Notes under the pieces: generated by a model | The model's database searches: none | What the model was told of the DNA's origin: nothing | What the model saw: only the letters and a program-made list of their open reading frames with translations | Program-made: the position numbers and the translations under genes | Shown: positions 1 to 7,463 of the stretch, in pieces | Layout: each line of letters begins with the position of its first letter | How positions within the stretch are numbered: position 1 is the first letter of the stretch | NCBI GenBank assembly: GCA_021372675.1 | Contig: JAJFTZ010000007.1 | Span: forward strand, 1-37,739 | DNA: 37,739 bases | Source: Eubacteriales bacterium | GTDB taxonomy: Bacteria > Bacillota > Clostridia > Christensenellales > CAG-138 | Direction: 5' to 3'

Positions 1-174
1 GCCGGGCCACGGTATGGAAAACGAATCCGAGCGTATCTTCCCCTTGAGCCGAAAGGAATTGATGATGACCCAGAAAAACGGGTACATGGTAGTGAGCGCC
101 CATACGCTTAGCGCGCCGTAGGTGAGCGTCTGCGATGCGCTCAGGCGTTTTCTCGTTTTTTTTGCGCCGTTCAA
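1..174 (-). CDS. Carbohydrate ABC transporter permease, MalG type (5' part only)
   Basis: This is the N-terminal 58 codons of a gene that runs off the left edge. The start is a TTG at 174-172, preceded at a normal distance by GGAGGGG, a strong ribosome binding site. The translation begins MNGAKKTRKRLSASQ, then a hydrophobic stretch containing MYPFFWVIINSFR. That first membrane helix and its following loop are characteristic of the MalG/LacG/UgpE family, the second inner-membrane permease of sugar ABC importers. It lies 14 bases downstream of the first permease in the same operon, so it should pair with it. The sugar cannot be told. Family assignment from so short a piece is helped greatly by context. 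Confidence 0.85.
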   Translation of the reverse strand, partial: MNGAKKTRKRLSASQTLTYGALSVWALTTMYPFFWVIINSFRLKGKIRSDSFSIPWPG

Positions 175-188
175 GCCTTCCCCTCCTC

Positions 189-1082
189 TCAATAATCCTT
201 TTCCTTGAACACGGCGTTGGAGATGCGGGAGATCAGCACGCCCAGCACCACGATGACCACGGCGATGGTGGAGCCGTAGTCCACGTCGCTTCTTACGAAG
301 GTCTGGTTATACATATACGTGCCCGTGAGCCACGACTGATCCATCGGTATGCCGTTGCCGAACATCACCCACGGCAGGTCGAACACCTTGAGCGCCCCCG
401 TGATGGCGAGGATGAGGCAGGTGCAAAGCACGTTCCACAAAAGGGGCAGCGTGATGAAGCGCGTGCGTTTAAAGCCCGACGCGCCGTCGATTTCCGCCGC
501 CTCGTAAATTTCGGATGAAATATTGTTAAGCCCCGTCACGATGATGACGAAGTAAAAACCCACGTACTGCCACATCACGGGAATGAGCATCGTCAAAAAG
601 AAGTGGCTTTCATCCTTCCAGTCGATTAGCTCCGCAATGCCGAACAGCTTCTGGGCGAGCTGGTTCACCATGCCGCCGTTGTAGAGGAAAATAAGGTTGA
701 ACAAAAGTCCCAGCGCCGTGGCGCTGATCACGATGGGGAAAAAGTAGACCGTGCGGAAAAACTGCGAGCCGCGCCTGATCCTATCCACCAAAAGCGCCAA
801 GACAAGGGCGATGCCCACCTGGAACACGATGGTGCAAAGCATCATCAAAAGCGTGTTTTTGAGCGCGGTGGCGATGTTGGGGTCCTCGAAAAGGTGCTTG
901 TAGTTGGCGTACCACGGGGTGTTGAACCCCGCCGCCGCCGTACCGAGGCCGCTGATCTTAGAAAAGCTGTTGACGATGTTGACGATGAACGGGTAGTACA
1001 AAAACAGCGTCATAAAGGCAAAAGCCGGTATGAGGAAAAATAAAAGCGGCGTCTTTTTTTTGTAGATCGTGGAAGTCGTCAT
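189..1082 (-). CDS. Carbohydrate ABC transporter permease, MalF/UgpA type
   Basis: A 297-residue integral membrane protein with about six hydrophobic segments, starting MTTSTIYKKKTPLLFFLIPAF. The first helix carries the LIPAF and LYYPF pattern usual in the MalF/UgpA/LacF permeases. The cytoplasmic EAA loop is visible around residues 190-215 (EIYEAAEIDGASGFKRTRFI; EAA---G form), which docks on the ATPase. It forms half of the membrane channel of a CUT1-family sugar importer, with the partial permease downstream. No ATPase gene is in the window; such importers often share one ATPase (MsmK/UgpC type) encoded elsewhere. The upstream ribosome site is weak (GGATGG), and a stable hairpin separates it from the binding-protein gene. 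Confidence 0.93.
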   Translation of the reverse strand: MTTSTIYKKKTPLLFFLIPAFAFMTLFLYYPFIVNIVNSFSKISGLGTAAAGFNTPWYANYKHLFEDPNIATALKNTLLMMLCTIVFQVGIALVLALLVDRIRRGSQFFRTVYFFPIVISATALGLLFNLIFLYNGGMVNQLAQKLFGIAELIDWKDESHFFLTMLIPVMWQYVGFYFVIIVTGLNNISSEIYEAAEIDGASGFKRTRFITLPLLWNVLCTCLILAITGALKVFDLPWVMFGNGIPMDQSWLTGTYMYNQTFVRSDVDYGSTIAVVIVVLGVLISRISNAVFKEKDY

Positions 1083-1139
1083 ATCGCTACCATCCGGTTT
1101 TTTTCTATAAATCGGCGGAAACCCCGAATCTTAGACAAA

Positions 1140-1165
1140 GGGCCGTCCGGGCAGCCGGACGGCCC
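1140..1165 (-). terminator. Intercistronic hairpin between binding protein and permease genes
   Basis: A perfect 11-base-pair stem (GGGCCGTCCGG / CCGGACGGCCC) with a four-base loop sits in the gap between the solute-binding gene and the first permease. On the minus strand it is followed by only TTTGTCTAAG, too poor in T for a full terminator. Hairpins at this place in sugar importer operons commonly stabilise the upstream mRNA and let part of transcription stop, giving more binding protein than permease. That role is inferred. Confidence 0.7.
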
Positions 1166-1192
1166 CTTTGCCGTATAAGGAGGTTGAGGGAA

Positions 1193-2530
1193 TTACTTCG
1201 TGAGCATGGACGCGAACGCATCCTGTGCGGTCATGCCGCCGGTGACGATGTTCTTCACGTTGGCAAACAGGTCCGCGCGGGCTTCGCCCTTAAGGCCGTC
1301 CTGCGTGGCGCCCACCATGCCGGTCACGCCCTTGGTCATCTCGATGGCGGCAAGGGTGATGGCATCGGCATCGGACGGCGGGGTAACGCCGTTCTTGAGG
1401 GCGGTGACGTTGGTCGCGCCGAAGGTGGACACGATCTCGTCGCTGGTCATCATTTCAACAAACTTCACGGCCGCTTCGCGCTTGGCGGGATCGTCCCACG
1501 CCTTGCGGGTGATGTAGTAGCCCATGGAGATACCGCCGAGGATTTCGGTGGCGGCGCGGTCGCCCTTGGCGGGCACGTACGCGACGGCATAGTCCGAAAG
1601 GTGATCGGGGGCGTTCTCGCGGAACCAGCCGAGCTTCCAGCTGCCGTCGATGAGGAATGCGGCCGTGCCGTCCGCCATGAGCTGGCAGGTCTCGGCGTCG
1701 GTGGCGGTGAGAGTGTTCTTGGGCAGATAGCCCTTGGTGTAAAGCTCGGTGATGTCGGCAAGGCCGGCGGCCCACTTCTGCGCTACCGCGTCATCCGCGG
1801 CGGCGGGGAGCTCGAGGTGGTTTTCGAGGCTGCCGTTGTTGAACACCGTATAGTCGAACCAGTAATGCGGCACTTCCTGCAGCGATACGGCGACGGGTGT
1901 GAAGCCTGCGGCCTTGATCTTTACGCAGTCGGCCAGGAACTGCTCCCAAGTGTAGCCCGCACCGGGCACCGCAACGCCGGCGGCCGCAAGCACGGTCTTA
2001 TTCACGAACATTCCTTCCCAGTAGCCGTTCACAGGGATGGAGTAAACCTTGCCGTCGGCTGGCGAGGGGACGAGCAGGGAGTCCTTCATGTTGGAGGCGT
2101 AGTCGGGGTATTCCGCGCGGATCTCGTCGAGGGATACGACCTTGTTGGCCTCGATGATGGGGTTGGCGTCCACGCCGTTGAAGTAGAACAACACGTCGGG
2201 CTCGGTGCCGGTTTCAAAGTCGGTCATGATCTTGGCCTTCCACTCCTCGTTGGAGGTGGCGGAGCCGTCGAGCACCGTATTGCCGGTAGCGGCTTCGTAG
2301 GCGGCGATACCGGCCTCATAGTTTTTGCGGTTACCGTCGTCTCCGCCGTAGGAGGTCACGACGTTAAGCGAAACGGACGCGGCGGGCGCGGCGGGCGTAC
2401 CGGTGTTTGCGGGCGTATCGACCGCCGGGGGATTCGTCGCGTTGCCGCCTTGCTCAGCGGGAGCCGCGCATGCCACAAACGCGCTTACGCACATCATGGC
2501 AACCAAGAACAGGGTGATGATCTTCTTCAT
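1193..2530 (-). CDS. Extracellular sugar-binding lipoprotein of an ABC importer
   Basis: A 445-residue family 1 solute-binding protein. It begins MKKIITLFLVAMMCVSAFVAC: a lipoprotein signal peptide with Cys21 as the probable lipid-modified residue, then a low-complexity Ala/Pro/Thr linker to about residue 50. The rest has the usual features of the family, such as EEWKAKIMTDFETGTEPDV near the N-terminal lobe and a C-terminal half with GGISMGYYITRKAWDDPAKR, typical of SBP_bac_1 proteins. It captures an oligosaccharide or sugar outside the cell and hands it to the two permeases encoded downstream. A good GGAGGAAAGG site precedes the ATG. A TACAAT (-10-like) at 2635-2630 and an inverted repeat in the leader suggest it has its own promoter. 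Confidence 0.93.
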   Translation of the reverse strand: MKKIITLFLVAMMCVSAFVACAAPAEQGGNATNPPAVDTPANTGTPAAPAASVSLNVVTSYGGDDGNRKNYEAGIAAYEAATGNTVLDGSATSNEEWKAKIMTDFETGTEPDVLFYFNGVDANPIIEANKVVSLDEIRAEYPDYASNMKDSLLVPSPADGKVYSIPVNGYWEGMFVNKTVLAAAGVAVPGAGYTWEQFLADCVKIKAAGFTPVAVSLQEVPHYWFDYTVFNNGSLENHLELPAAADDAVAQKWAAGLADITELYTKGYLPKNTLTATDAETCQLMADGTAAFLIDGSWKLGWFRENAPDHLSDYAVAYVPAKGDRAATEILGGISMGYYITRKAWDDPAKREAAVKFVEMMTSDEIVSTFGATNVTALKNGVTPPSDADAITLAAIEMTKGVTGMVGATQDGLKGEARADLFANVKNIVTGGMTAQDAFASMLTK

Positions 2531-2572
2531 GTACCTTTCCTCCGTACTGATTTTTTGCGGATTTTGGGCGAT

Positions 2573-2606
2573 GCAGAACCGCGCGGTTTTGTCCCGCCGG
2601 TTCTGC
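2573..2606 (-). promoter_or_regulatory. Inverted repeat in the leader of the sugar-binding protein gene
   Basis: Nine-base arms GCAGAACCG (2573-2581) and CGGTTCTGC (2598-2606) flank 16 bases. They lie between a possible -10 box (TACAAT on the minus strand, 2635-2630) and the ribosome site. This could be an operator or a leader hairpin. No clear -35 box was found, so the promoter is tentative. The remaining gap up to 2699 shows nothing else. Confidence 0.35.
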
Positions 2607-2699
2607 CCGACAAAATGATTTGCACCCTTATTGTACCCGCTCGCGGAGGGCTTTCGTTAGGGCTGAGGTTGGTTTTTCTTGCATTTGGTTGCTCTATTC

Positions 2700-2726
2700 T
2701 ATAAAAACAGCCATGCCGCTTTTATA
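2700..2726 (-). terminator. Probable terminator after the phosphatase gene
   Basis: Read on the minus strand the 12-base arms are TATAAAAGCGGC and GCTGTTTTTATA around a three-base loop. All positions pair if two G-U pairs are allowed; read on the plus strand the same two positions become A-C mismatches. The hairpin therefore favours the minus-strand transcript, with the U-run inside its 3' arm. It lies 7 bases after the stop codon of the phosphatase gene and separates it from the sugar importer genes. Confidence 0.55.
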
Positions 2727-2732
2727 AATCCG

Positions 2733-3353
2733 TTAAAGAGGAATCCCCGCGAGGTGCGCCGAATCGTTGAACGTTTGAAGCCGGTAACGATCCGTTTCGC
2801 GATCGTGTTTCACTATGGTGATCGAGCAGTTTTCCACAGGCTCGCCCAAAAGAAAACGCCTTTGCTGCGGCAGCCCCAAAATGCCGCACACCGCGCAGCG
2901 TATCACGCCGCCATGGCACACGATCGCAACGCGTTTATATCCCTCGCGCTCTATCTGCAAAAGCGCCGCCGAAAACCGTTTCCATACCTGCGCGCCGTTC
3001 TCCCCGCCCGGATACGGCAAATCCTCCTCGTGAAGCGCCCATCTCCCGTATTCCTCCGGAAAGTCGCTCCAAGGGCGGTAAGCGGCCTCCCCCATGTCGA
3101 TCTCGCGAAACGCCGCGCAAAGCCTCGGCGCGTCCCGCGTTTTTTCGCAAAGCACCTCCGCCGTTTGCGCGGCGCGGGTCAAGTCGCTCGCATAAACTGC
3201 GTCGATCGCGGCGCCCTCGAGGTATTTGGCAAGCGCTTGCGCCTGTAAAATGCCGCGCGCGGTCAGCGGCCCGTTTGCCGCGCGTAAACTAAGGCTGTAG
3301 TTTTCCCGCGAGGGCGGCTCGCATTCTCCGTGGCGAATGAGGAAAAACTCCAT
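2733..3353 (-). CDS. Histidine phosphatase family protein (phosphoglycerate mutase-like)
   Basis: A 206-residue member of the histidine phosphatase superfamily. The catalytic RHGE motif is at residues 7-10, with His8 as the residue expected to be phosphorylated, and the second histidine is in CHGGVIRC (His147). The phrases PLTARGILQAQALA and YASDLTRAAQTAEVL are also typical. It should be a cytoplasmic phosphatase or mutase; the family includes alpha-ribazole phosphatase, broad-specificity phosphatases and 2,3-bisphosphoglycerate-independent acting relatives, and sequence alone does not decide. It starts 30 bases after the sensor kinase gene with a strong GGGGAGG site, so the two are probably cotranscribed. 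Confidence 0.88.
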   Translation of the reverse strand: MEFFLIRHGECEPPSRENYSLSLRAANGPLTARGILQAQALAKYLEGAAIDAVYASDLTRAAQTAEVLCEKTRDAPRLCAAFREIDMGEAAYRPWSDFPEEYGRWALHEEDLPYPGGENGAQVWKRFSAALLQIEREGYKRVAIVCHGGVIRCAVCGILGLPQQRRFLLGEPVENCSITIVKHDRETDRYRLQTFNDSAHLAGIPL

Positions 3354-3383
3354 AAAACCTCCCCTTCGGCAAAGAATACCCGC

Positions 3384-5177
3384 TTAGGACAAAGGAAGCT
3401 CGTCCTCCGCGCTCCCAAGGGCCCCCGGGGAGCCGTCGATGAGCGGCAGACGTATGCGCGCGCGCGTTGTTTTGCTTTCGGTATTCTCCACCGTAAGCCC
3501 GTACGCCGCGCCGTAGAGTATCTTGATGCGCTGGTTCACGTTGCGTATGCCGAGACTCCCCGCCTTTGGCGTGTATCCGCCCCCGCCGTCCCATTGGAGC
3601 AAAGTCCTTATGGCTTCGCTGTCCGCAATACTCATCTCGGCGTCGTTTTCCGCCTCTAAAACGAGGTCGCCGCCGTCGCGGTAGGCACGAAGGATCAGCT
3701 CGCCGCGCTGGCGCGGCACGATGGCGTGCTCGATGGCGTTTTCCACGATTGGCTGCATCACAAGCTGCGGCACGCTCGCCACTAAAAGCGCTTCGTCGAT
3801 CTCCCGCGACACGCGAAGCCTTTTCCCGAGCCGCACGGAGATGATGTAAAGGTACGCGTCCACGTAGGAAAGCTCCTCGCTCAAATACACCGTGCTTTTT
3901 GTGCCGCGTGCCGTGGCGGCTGAGAGCATGGTGGAAAGCGCCTCCAGCATCCGCGACACCTTAAGGTCGCCCGCCATGCGCGCCTCCCAGTTGATGATCT
4001 CGAGCGTGTTGTTGAGAAAATGCGGGTTGATCTGCGATTGCAGCGCTTTTATGCGCGCATCCTGCAAGGAGATTTGCTCGTTACGGCTTTTCTCCAGCTG
4101 CTCGAGCATGCTCGCGGACATCCTGTTGAAGCTATCGGTCAAATAGATGAACTCGCGGCTTTTCGGCTGCGTCTCGAGCCGGAACCCAAGCTTTCCACGC
4201 CTTATCTCCTCCGCGGCGGAAAGCAACGACTTTACCGGCGCGGAGACGTATTTGTTGAAGGCGACGATCAGATACGCCATCAGCGGCACGGCAAGCACGG
4301 CCATGGAGAGGATGAGGTTTCGAAAGTTCCCAATCTCTCGCACGAAGGGCGCGCCATCCACCTCGAAGGCGAACACCACGTCGTTTGGCGGCACGGCGAT
4401 ACGCGCGCGCACCTCATAGACGTTATCGCGGATGGTATAAGCGATGCCGCTCCCGGGAGTACCGTCCCCTTCAAGAGGCGCGCCGCCGCCCGCCAATACG
4501 GCGCTCGCGCCGCCTAGGCTCACGGACGCGCCCTTGAGCCACACCACGTTGGCGGCGCCCTGGAACAAAATCTCCTTATCGAGCTCCATCACGATCACGG
4601 CGTAGGGACGAAAGGAGCTGTCCACAATGTTTCGCACCATGTAGAGCCTGCCGCCGTTTTCCAAAAAGCGCACGTCCGTGCCGATGAGAGCGGCGTAATC
4701 GATCACCGTTTGGTGCACGTTTTCCTTATACGCGCGCACGTTGCCGTAAGCGTTGGTGTTGGCGCGGTTGTTGGTGTAGTAGACCGTCTCGGGCTCGTCG
4801 CAGAAAAAGAGCATGGTCGTGATGAACACGTCGTTGTAGCGGTACTGGCGCGTGAGGTACTCCGTTATCGAGGTGTAGAGCAATATCCCGTTCTCGTCGC
4901 GGCGGTACGCCTCGTAAGAATCGCGCACCGTGCGGTCGTACGACGATGCGCGCGACGCCTCCATGGCCGAGTCGATGGCGCTCGCGGCGTTTTGCACGGC
5001 GTTTCGCACGCTCGTGACGATGGTATCCGTCATCTGCGAGCGAAGGTTGCGCACCGTATAGTAGCCCATCGCGCCGGTAAAGAGCAAAATGGGCAGTATC
5101 CAGCACCCGATCACCATGAAGATGAGCCACCAGCGCAAGGAGGGCGCTTTGGGGCGCTCGTTTTTCCCGCGTTCCAT
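3384..5177 (-). CDS. YesM-like two-component sensor histidine kinase
   Basis: A membrane sensor of 597 residues from the ATG chosen here (MERGKNERPKAP). A further ATG 30 bases upstream overlaps a TATAAT box and is unlikely to be used. Order: transmembrane helix near residues 18-40, a large extracellular domain, a second helix near residue 290, a HAMP linker, then the kinase core with QINPHFLNNTLEIINW (phospho-acceptor His386) and the N-box VMQPIVENAIEHA. The family usually has FLYNTLE, and the G1 box here reads ENDAEMS rather than the glycine-rich form, so the ATPase region is somewhat atypical. Such kinases pair with AraC-type regulators (YesN) and often control nearby sugar importers. No response regulator is in the window; it may lie beyond the left edge. 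Confidence 0.9.
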   Translation of the reverse strand: MERGKNERPKAPSLRWWLIFMVIGCWILPILLFTGAMGYYTVRNLRSQMTDTIVTSVRNAVQNAASAIDSAMEASRASSYDRTVRDSYEAYRRDENGILLYTSITEYLTRQYRYNDVFITTMLFFCDEPETVYYTNNRANTNAYGNVRAYKENVHQTVIDYAALIGTDVRFLENGGRLYMVRNIVDSSFRPYAVIVMELDKEILFQGAANVVWLKGASVSLGGASAVLAGGGAPLEGDGTPGSGIAYTIRDNVYEVRARIAVPPNDVVFAFEVDGAPFVREIGNFRNLILSMAVLAVPLMAYLIVAFNKYVSAPVKSLLSAAEEIRRGKLGFRLETQPKSREFIYLTDSFNRMSASMLEQLEKSRNEQISLQDARIKALQSQINPHFLNNTLEIINWEARMAGDLKVSRMLEALSTMLSAATARGTKSTVYLSEELSYVDAYLYIISVRLGKRLRVSREIDEALLVASVPQLVMQPIVENAIEHAIVPRQRGELILRAYRDGGDLVLEAENDAEMSIADSEAIRTLLQWDGGGGYTPKAGSLGIRNVNQRIKILYGAAYGLTVENTESKTTRARIRLPLIDGSPGALGSAEDELPLS

Positions 5178-5205
5178 AAAGAAGCCTTTCAGCGTCGTTT
5201 TTCCC

Positions 5206-5211
5206 ATTATA
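5206..5211 (-). promoter_or_regulatory. -10 box (TATAAT) of the kinase gene
   Basis: A perfect TATAAT on the minus strand lies 29 bases before the chosen start of the kinase gene and overlaps the alternative upstream ATG. Its -35 region falls inside the 3' arm of the hairpin at 5217-5255 and does not look like TTGACA. The promoter call rests on the -10 box and its position. Confidence 0.5.
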
Positions 5212-5216
5212 ACATA

Positions 5217-5255
5217 GGGCCGCTCCGGGATGTATCCTATACCCCGAAGCGGCCC
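5217..5255 (-). terminator. Hairpin after pruA
   Basis: Thirteen-base arms GGGCCGCTTCGGG and CCCGGAGCGGCCC (minus strand, one G-U pair) enclose a 13-base loop. It follows the pruA stop codon by about 24 bases. No T-run follows, so termination may be leaky; instead the -10 box of the next gene follows directly. Confidence 0.55.
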
Positions 5256-5278
5256 CCATCATGTGTTTTCTTCCTTTA

Positions 5279-6910
5279 TTATTGTTCGCTCATAAACGGA
5301 TAGCTTATCGCGCTCGAGGGCGCAAGGTTTTCCTTTACGGCGCGGGGGCTCAGCCACCTGTTGAGGTTGAGGGCGCTGCCCGCCTTGTCGTTGGTGCCGC
5401 TTGCGCGTCCGCCGCCGAAGGGCTGCTGGCCTACCACGGCGCCGGTGGGCTTATCGTTGATGTAGAAATTGCCCGCGCTATGCCTGAGCGCGCGCTCCAT
5501 ATGCTCGATGGCCGCGCGGTCACATGCAAACACCGCGCCCGTGAGCGCATAGGGCGAGGCGGCGTCGCAGGCTGTAAGCGTTTCGTCGAGCTTCGCGTCG
5601 TCGTACACGTACACGGTAAGCACCGGCCCGAAAATCTCCTCGACCATGGTCTTAAAGTACGGGGTGCTCGCCTCGATCACCGTGGGCTCAATGAAATAAC
5701 CCTTGGTATCGTCGCATTTGCCGCCCACGAGAATGCTCGCCTGTGCGCTTTCGCGCGCAAAATCGATGTAACCCTTGATGGTTTCAAACGCAGCCTTGTC
5801 GATGACCGCGCCCATGAAGCTCGTGAAATCGCACACGTCGCCCATCTTGAGCTTTTTCGTCTCCTCGATAAGGCGCGGCCTGACCGCGCCCCACAGGCTC
5901 GCGGGGATAAAGGCGCGAGAGGCGGCGGAGCATTTCTGGCCCTGAAACTCGAACGCGCCGCGCACGAGCGCCGCCACGAGGGGCTCGATCTGCGCGGTGG
6001 GGTGCGCGAATACGAAGTCCTTGCCGCCCGTTTCGCCCACGAGGCGCGGATAGGCGTCATAGTTGGCGATATCCCTGCCGACCTGCGCCCAAACGCTCCG
6101 AAACACCTCCGTGGAGCCCGTGAAGTGGAAGCCGCCGAGGCTCTTATGGGAAAGCACGACCTCGCTCACCTCGCTGCCGCGGCTCGGCACGAAATTGATG
6201 ACGCCCGCGGGAAGCCCCGCCTCCATCAGCACCTTCATCACATAGTAGTTGGATAATACGGCGCTCGAGGCGGGCTTCCACACCACGGTGTTGCCCACCA
6301 TCGCGGGAGCGGTGGGCAAATTGCCGCCGATGGACGTGAAGTTGAAGGGCGTAACGGCGCACACGAAGCCGTCGAGCGCGCGGTATTCCATGCGGTTGAG
6401 CACGCCCGGCACGGAGATGGGCTGCTGCTTGAAAATCTCCTGGGCGAAATACGCGTTGAAGCGGAAAAAGTCGCAAAGCTCGCACACGGCGTCGATCTCC
6501 GCCTGAAAGGCTGTTTTGCTCTGGCAGAGCATGGTCGCTGCGTTGAGGATTTGCCGATAAGGCCCGGCAAGGAGGTCCGCCGCCTTTTTGAAGATGCTCG
6601 CGCGCTGCACCCAGGGCATTTCCTCCCACGCTTCCTTCGCCTTGAGCGCGGCCTCCACGGCCTGCGCAAGCTCCTTTTCGCCCGCGATATGGTATTCGCA
6701 AAGCACATGGCCGTGGTCGTGCGGCATAACGCACTTGCCTTTTTTACCGGTATAAACCTCTTTGCCGCCGATGATGAGAGGTATCTCGAGGCACAGCTTT
6801 TCCTGCCTCGCAAGCTCCTTTTTCAGCTCCGCGCGCTCCTTGGTGCCCGGGGCGTAGGAAAGCACGGGCTCGTTAACCGGCAATGCCATCTCAAAAAAAC
6901 GGTTGCTCAT
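5279..6910 (-). CDS. pruA: 1-pyrroline-5-carboxylate dehydrogenase (L-glutamate gamma-semialdehyde dehydrogenase)
   Basis: A 543-residue aldehyde dehydrogenase that oxidises glutamate semialdehyde, the open form of pyrroline-5-carboxylate, to glutamate with NAD+. The N-terminus VNEPVLSYAPGTKERAEL is distinctive of the single-domain P5C dehydrogenases related to mitochondrial ALDH4A1. The catalytic cysteine is in GQKCSAASR (Cys327) and the general-base glutamate in GETGGKDF (Glu293); the NAD-binding GSTEVF loop is also present. It is complete, with a GGAG ribosome site and an extended -10 promoter. Divergent from it is a five-gene flavin and iron-sulfur dehydrogenase operon that could supply its substrate from proline. 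Confidence 0.95.
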   Translation of the reverse strand: MSNRFFEMALPVNEPVLSYAPGTKERAELKKELARQEKLCLEIPLIIGGKEVYTGKKGKCVMPHDHGHVLCEYHIAGEKELAQAVEAALKAKEAWEEMPWVQRASIFKKAADLLAGPYRQILNAATMLCQSKTAFQAEIDAVCELCDFFRFNAYFAQEIFKQQPISVPGVLNRMEYRALDGFVCAVTPFNFTSIGGNLPTAPAMVGNTVVWKPASSAVLSNYYVMKVLMEAGLPAGVINFVPSRGSEVSEVVLSHKSLGGFHFTGSTEVFRSVWAQVGRDIANYDAYPRLVGETGGKDFVFAHPTAQIEPLVAALVRGAFEFQGQKCSAASRAFIPASLWGAVRPRLIEETKKLKMGDVCDFTSFMGAVIDKAAFETIKGYIDFARESAQASILVGGKCDDTKGYFIEPTVIEASTPYFKTMVEEIFGPVLTVYVYDDAKLDETLTACDAASPYALTGAVFACDRAAIEHMERALRHSAGNFYINDKPTGAVVGQQPFGGGRASGTNDKAGSALNLNRWLSPRAVKENLAPSSAISYPFMSEQ

Positions 6911-6942
6911 AGCCTGCTCCTTTTTGTGTGAATTTCATAGTT

Positions 6943-6951
6943 ATTGTATCA
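6943..6951 (-). promoter_or_regulatory. Extended -10 promoter of pruA
   Basis: The minus strand reads TGATACAAT (6951-6943), an extended -10 element, 33 bases before the pruA start codon. The -35 region (TCGCTT at 17 bases) is weak, as is common with extended -10 promoters. Confidence 0.55.
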
Positions 6952-7023
6952 TAGAGAACAGGCAAAGCGAGGTTTTTCCGCGCGGCCGCGCATTATATAT
7001 TTCGGCGCGGCTTACAAAATATA

Positions 7024-7032
7024 TGATATAAT
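7024..7032 (+). promoter_or_regulatory. Extended -10 promoter of the dehydrogenase operon
   Basis: TGATATAAT on the plus strand is a good extended -10 element with no clear -35 box. It would give a leader of about 120 bases before the first gene at 7158. Between this and the pruA promoter lies a GC-rich inverted repeat (GCCGCGC / GCGCGGC with a 13-base AT-rich centre, about 6985-7011), a possible shared operator. The leader contains CCCC-CTC-GGGG but no riboswitch I recognise. Confidence 0.55.
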
Positions 7033-7157
7033 CGCTTTCAGATTCCCCCTCGGGGGCTCACGGCGCTTGAAAACGCAAAAAAAATGCGCTACGCTATCAG
7101 AGGCTACATCATCACTTCTTACCCATACCTAAACTCACAGATTTGCGAGGCGATCCT

Positions 7158-7463
7158 ATGCGTTTAGAAGAACACCCCATCCTCGCGTTCAAGCGGGGAA
7201 AGGAACTCCGTTTCACCTTCAACGGCGAGCCCATGACCGGCTATGAGGGCGAGACAATCGCGGCGGCGCTGCACGCGGCGGGCGTGAGGGTGCTTGGCGA
7301 AAGCCTAACCTTGCACCGCCCGCGCGGCTTCTTTTGCGCCATCGGCAACTGCTCGTCGTGCATGATGGTGGTGGACGGCGTTTCCAACGTGAAAACCTGC
7401 ATTACAGAATTGAAAGAAGGCATGCGCGTGGAAACGCAGCGCGGAAAGGGCGTTGTAGTATGA
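7158..7463 (+). CDS. 2Fe-2S ferredoxin-like subunit of an amino-acid dehydrogenase (HcnA-like)
   Basis: A 101-residue protein with the cysteine pattern CAIGNCSSC and a fourth cysteine in VKTCIT, as in the small 2Fe-2S subunits of hydrogen cyanide synthase (HcnA), sarcosine oxidase and related D- or L-amino acid dehydrogenases. It should pass electrons between the two flavoproteins encoded downstream. The start is the ATG at 7158, seven bases after GCGAGG; a TTG 15 bases upstream is in frame but lies in front of the ribosome site. Its stop overlaps the next start (ATGA). It is the first gene of the operon divergent from pruA. Confidence 0.88.
   Translation: MRLEEHPILAFKRGKELRFTFNGEPMTGYEGETIAAALHAAGVRVLGESLTLHRPRGFFCAIGNCSSCMMVVDGVSNVKTCITELKEGMRVETQRGKGVVV

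Noticed and set aside
1184..2704. Long open frame opposite the sugar-binding protein gene
   Set aside because: His/Val/Gly-rich composition typical of an antisense shadow in GC-rich DNA; the opposite frame is a complete lipoprotein with signal peptide and ribosome site.
5178..5207. Ten extra N-terminal codons of the sensor kinase
   Set aside because: The upstream ATG overlaps a TATAAT box and would have no leader; the next ATG has AAAGG at a normal distance.
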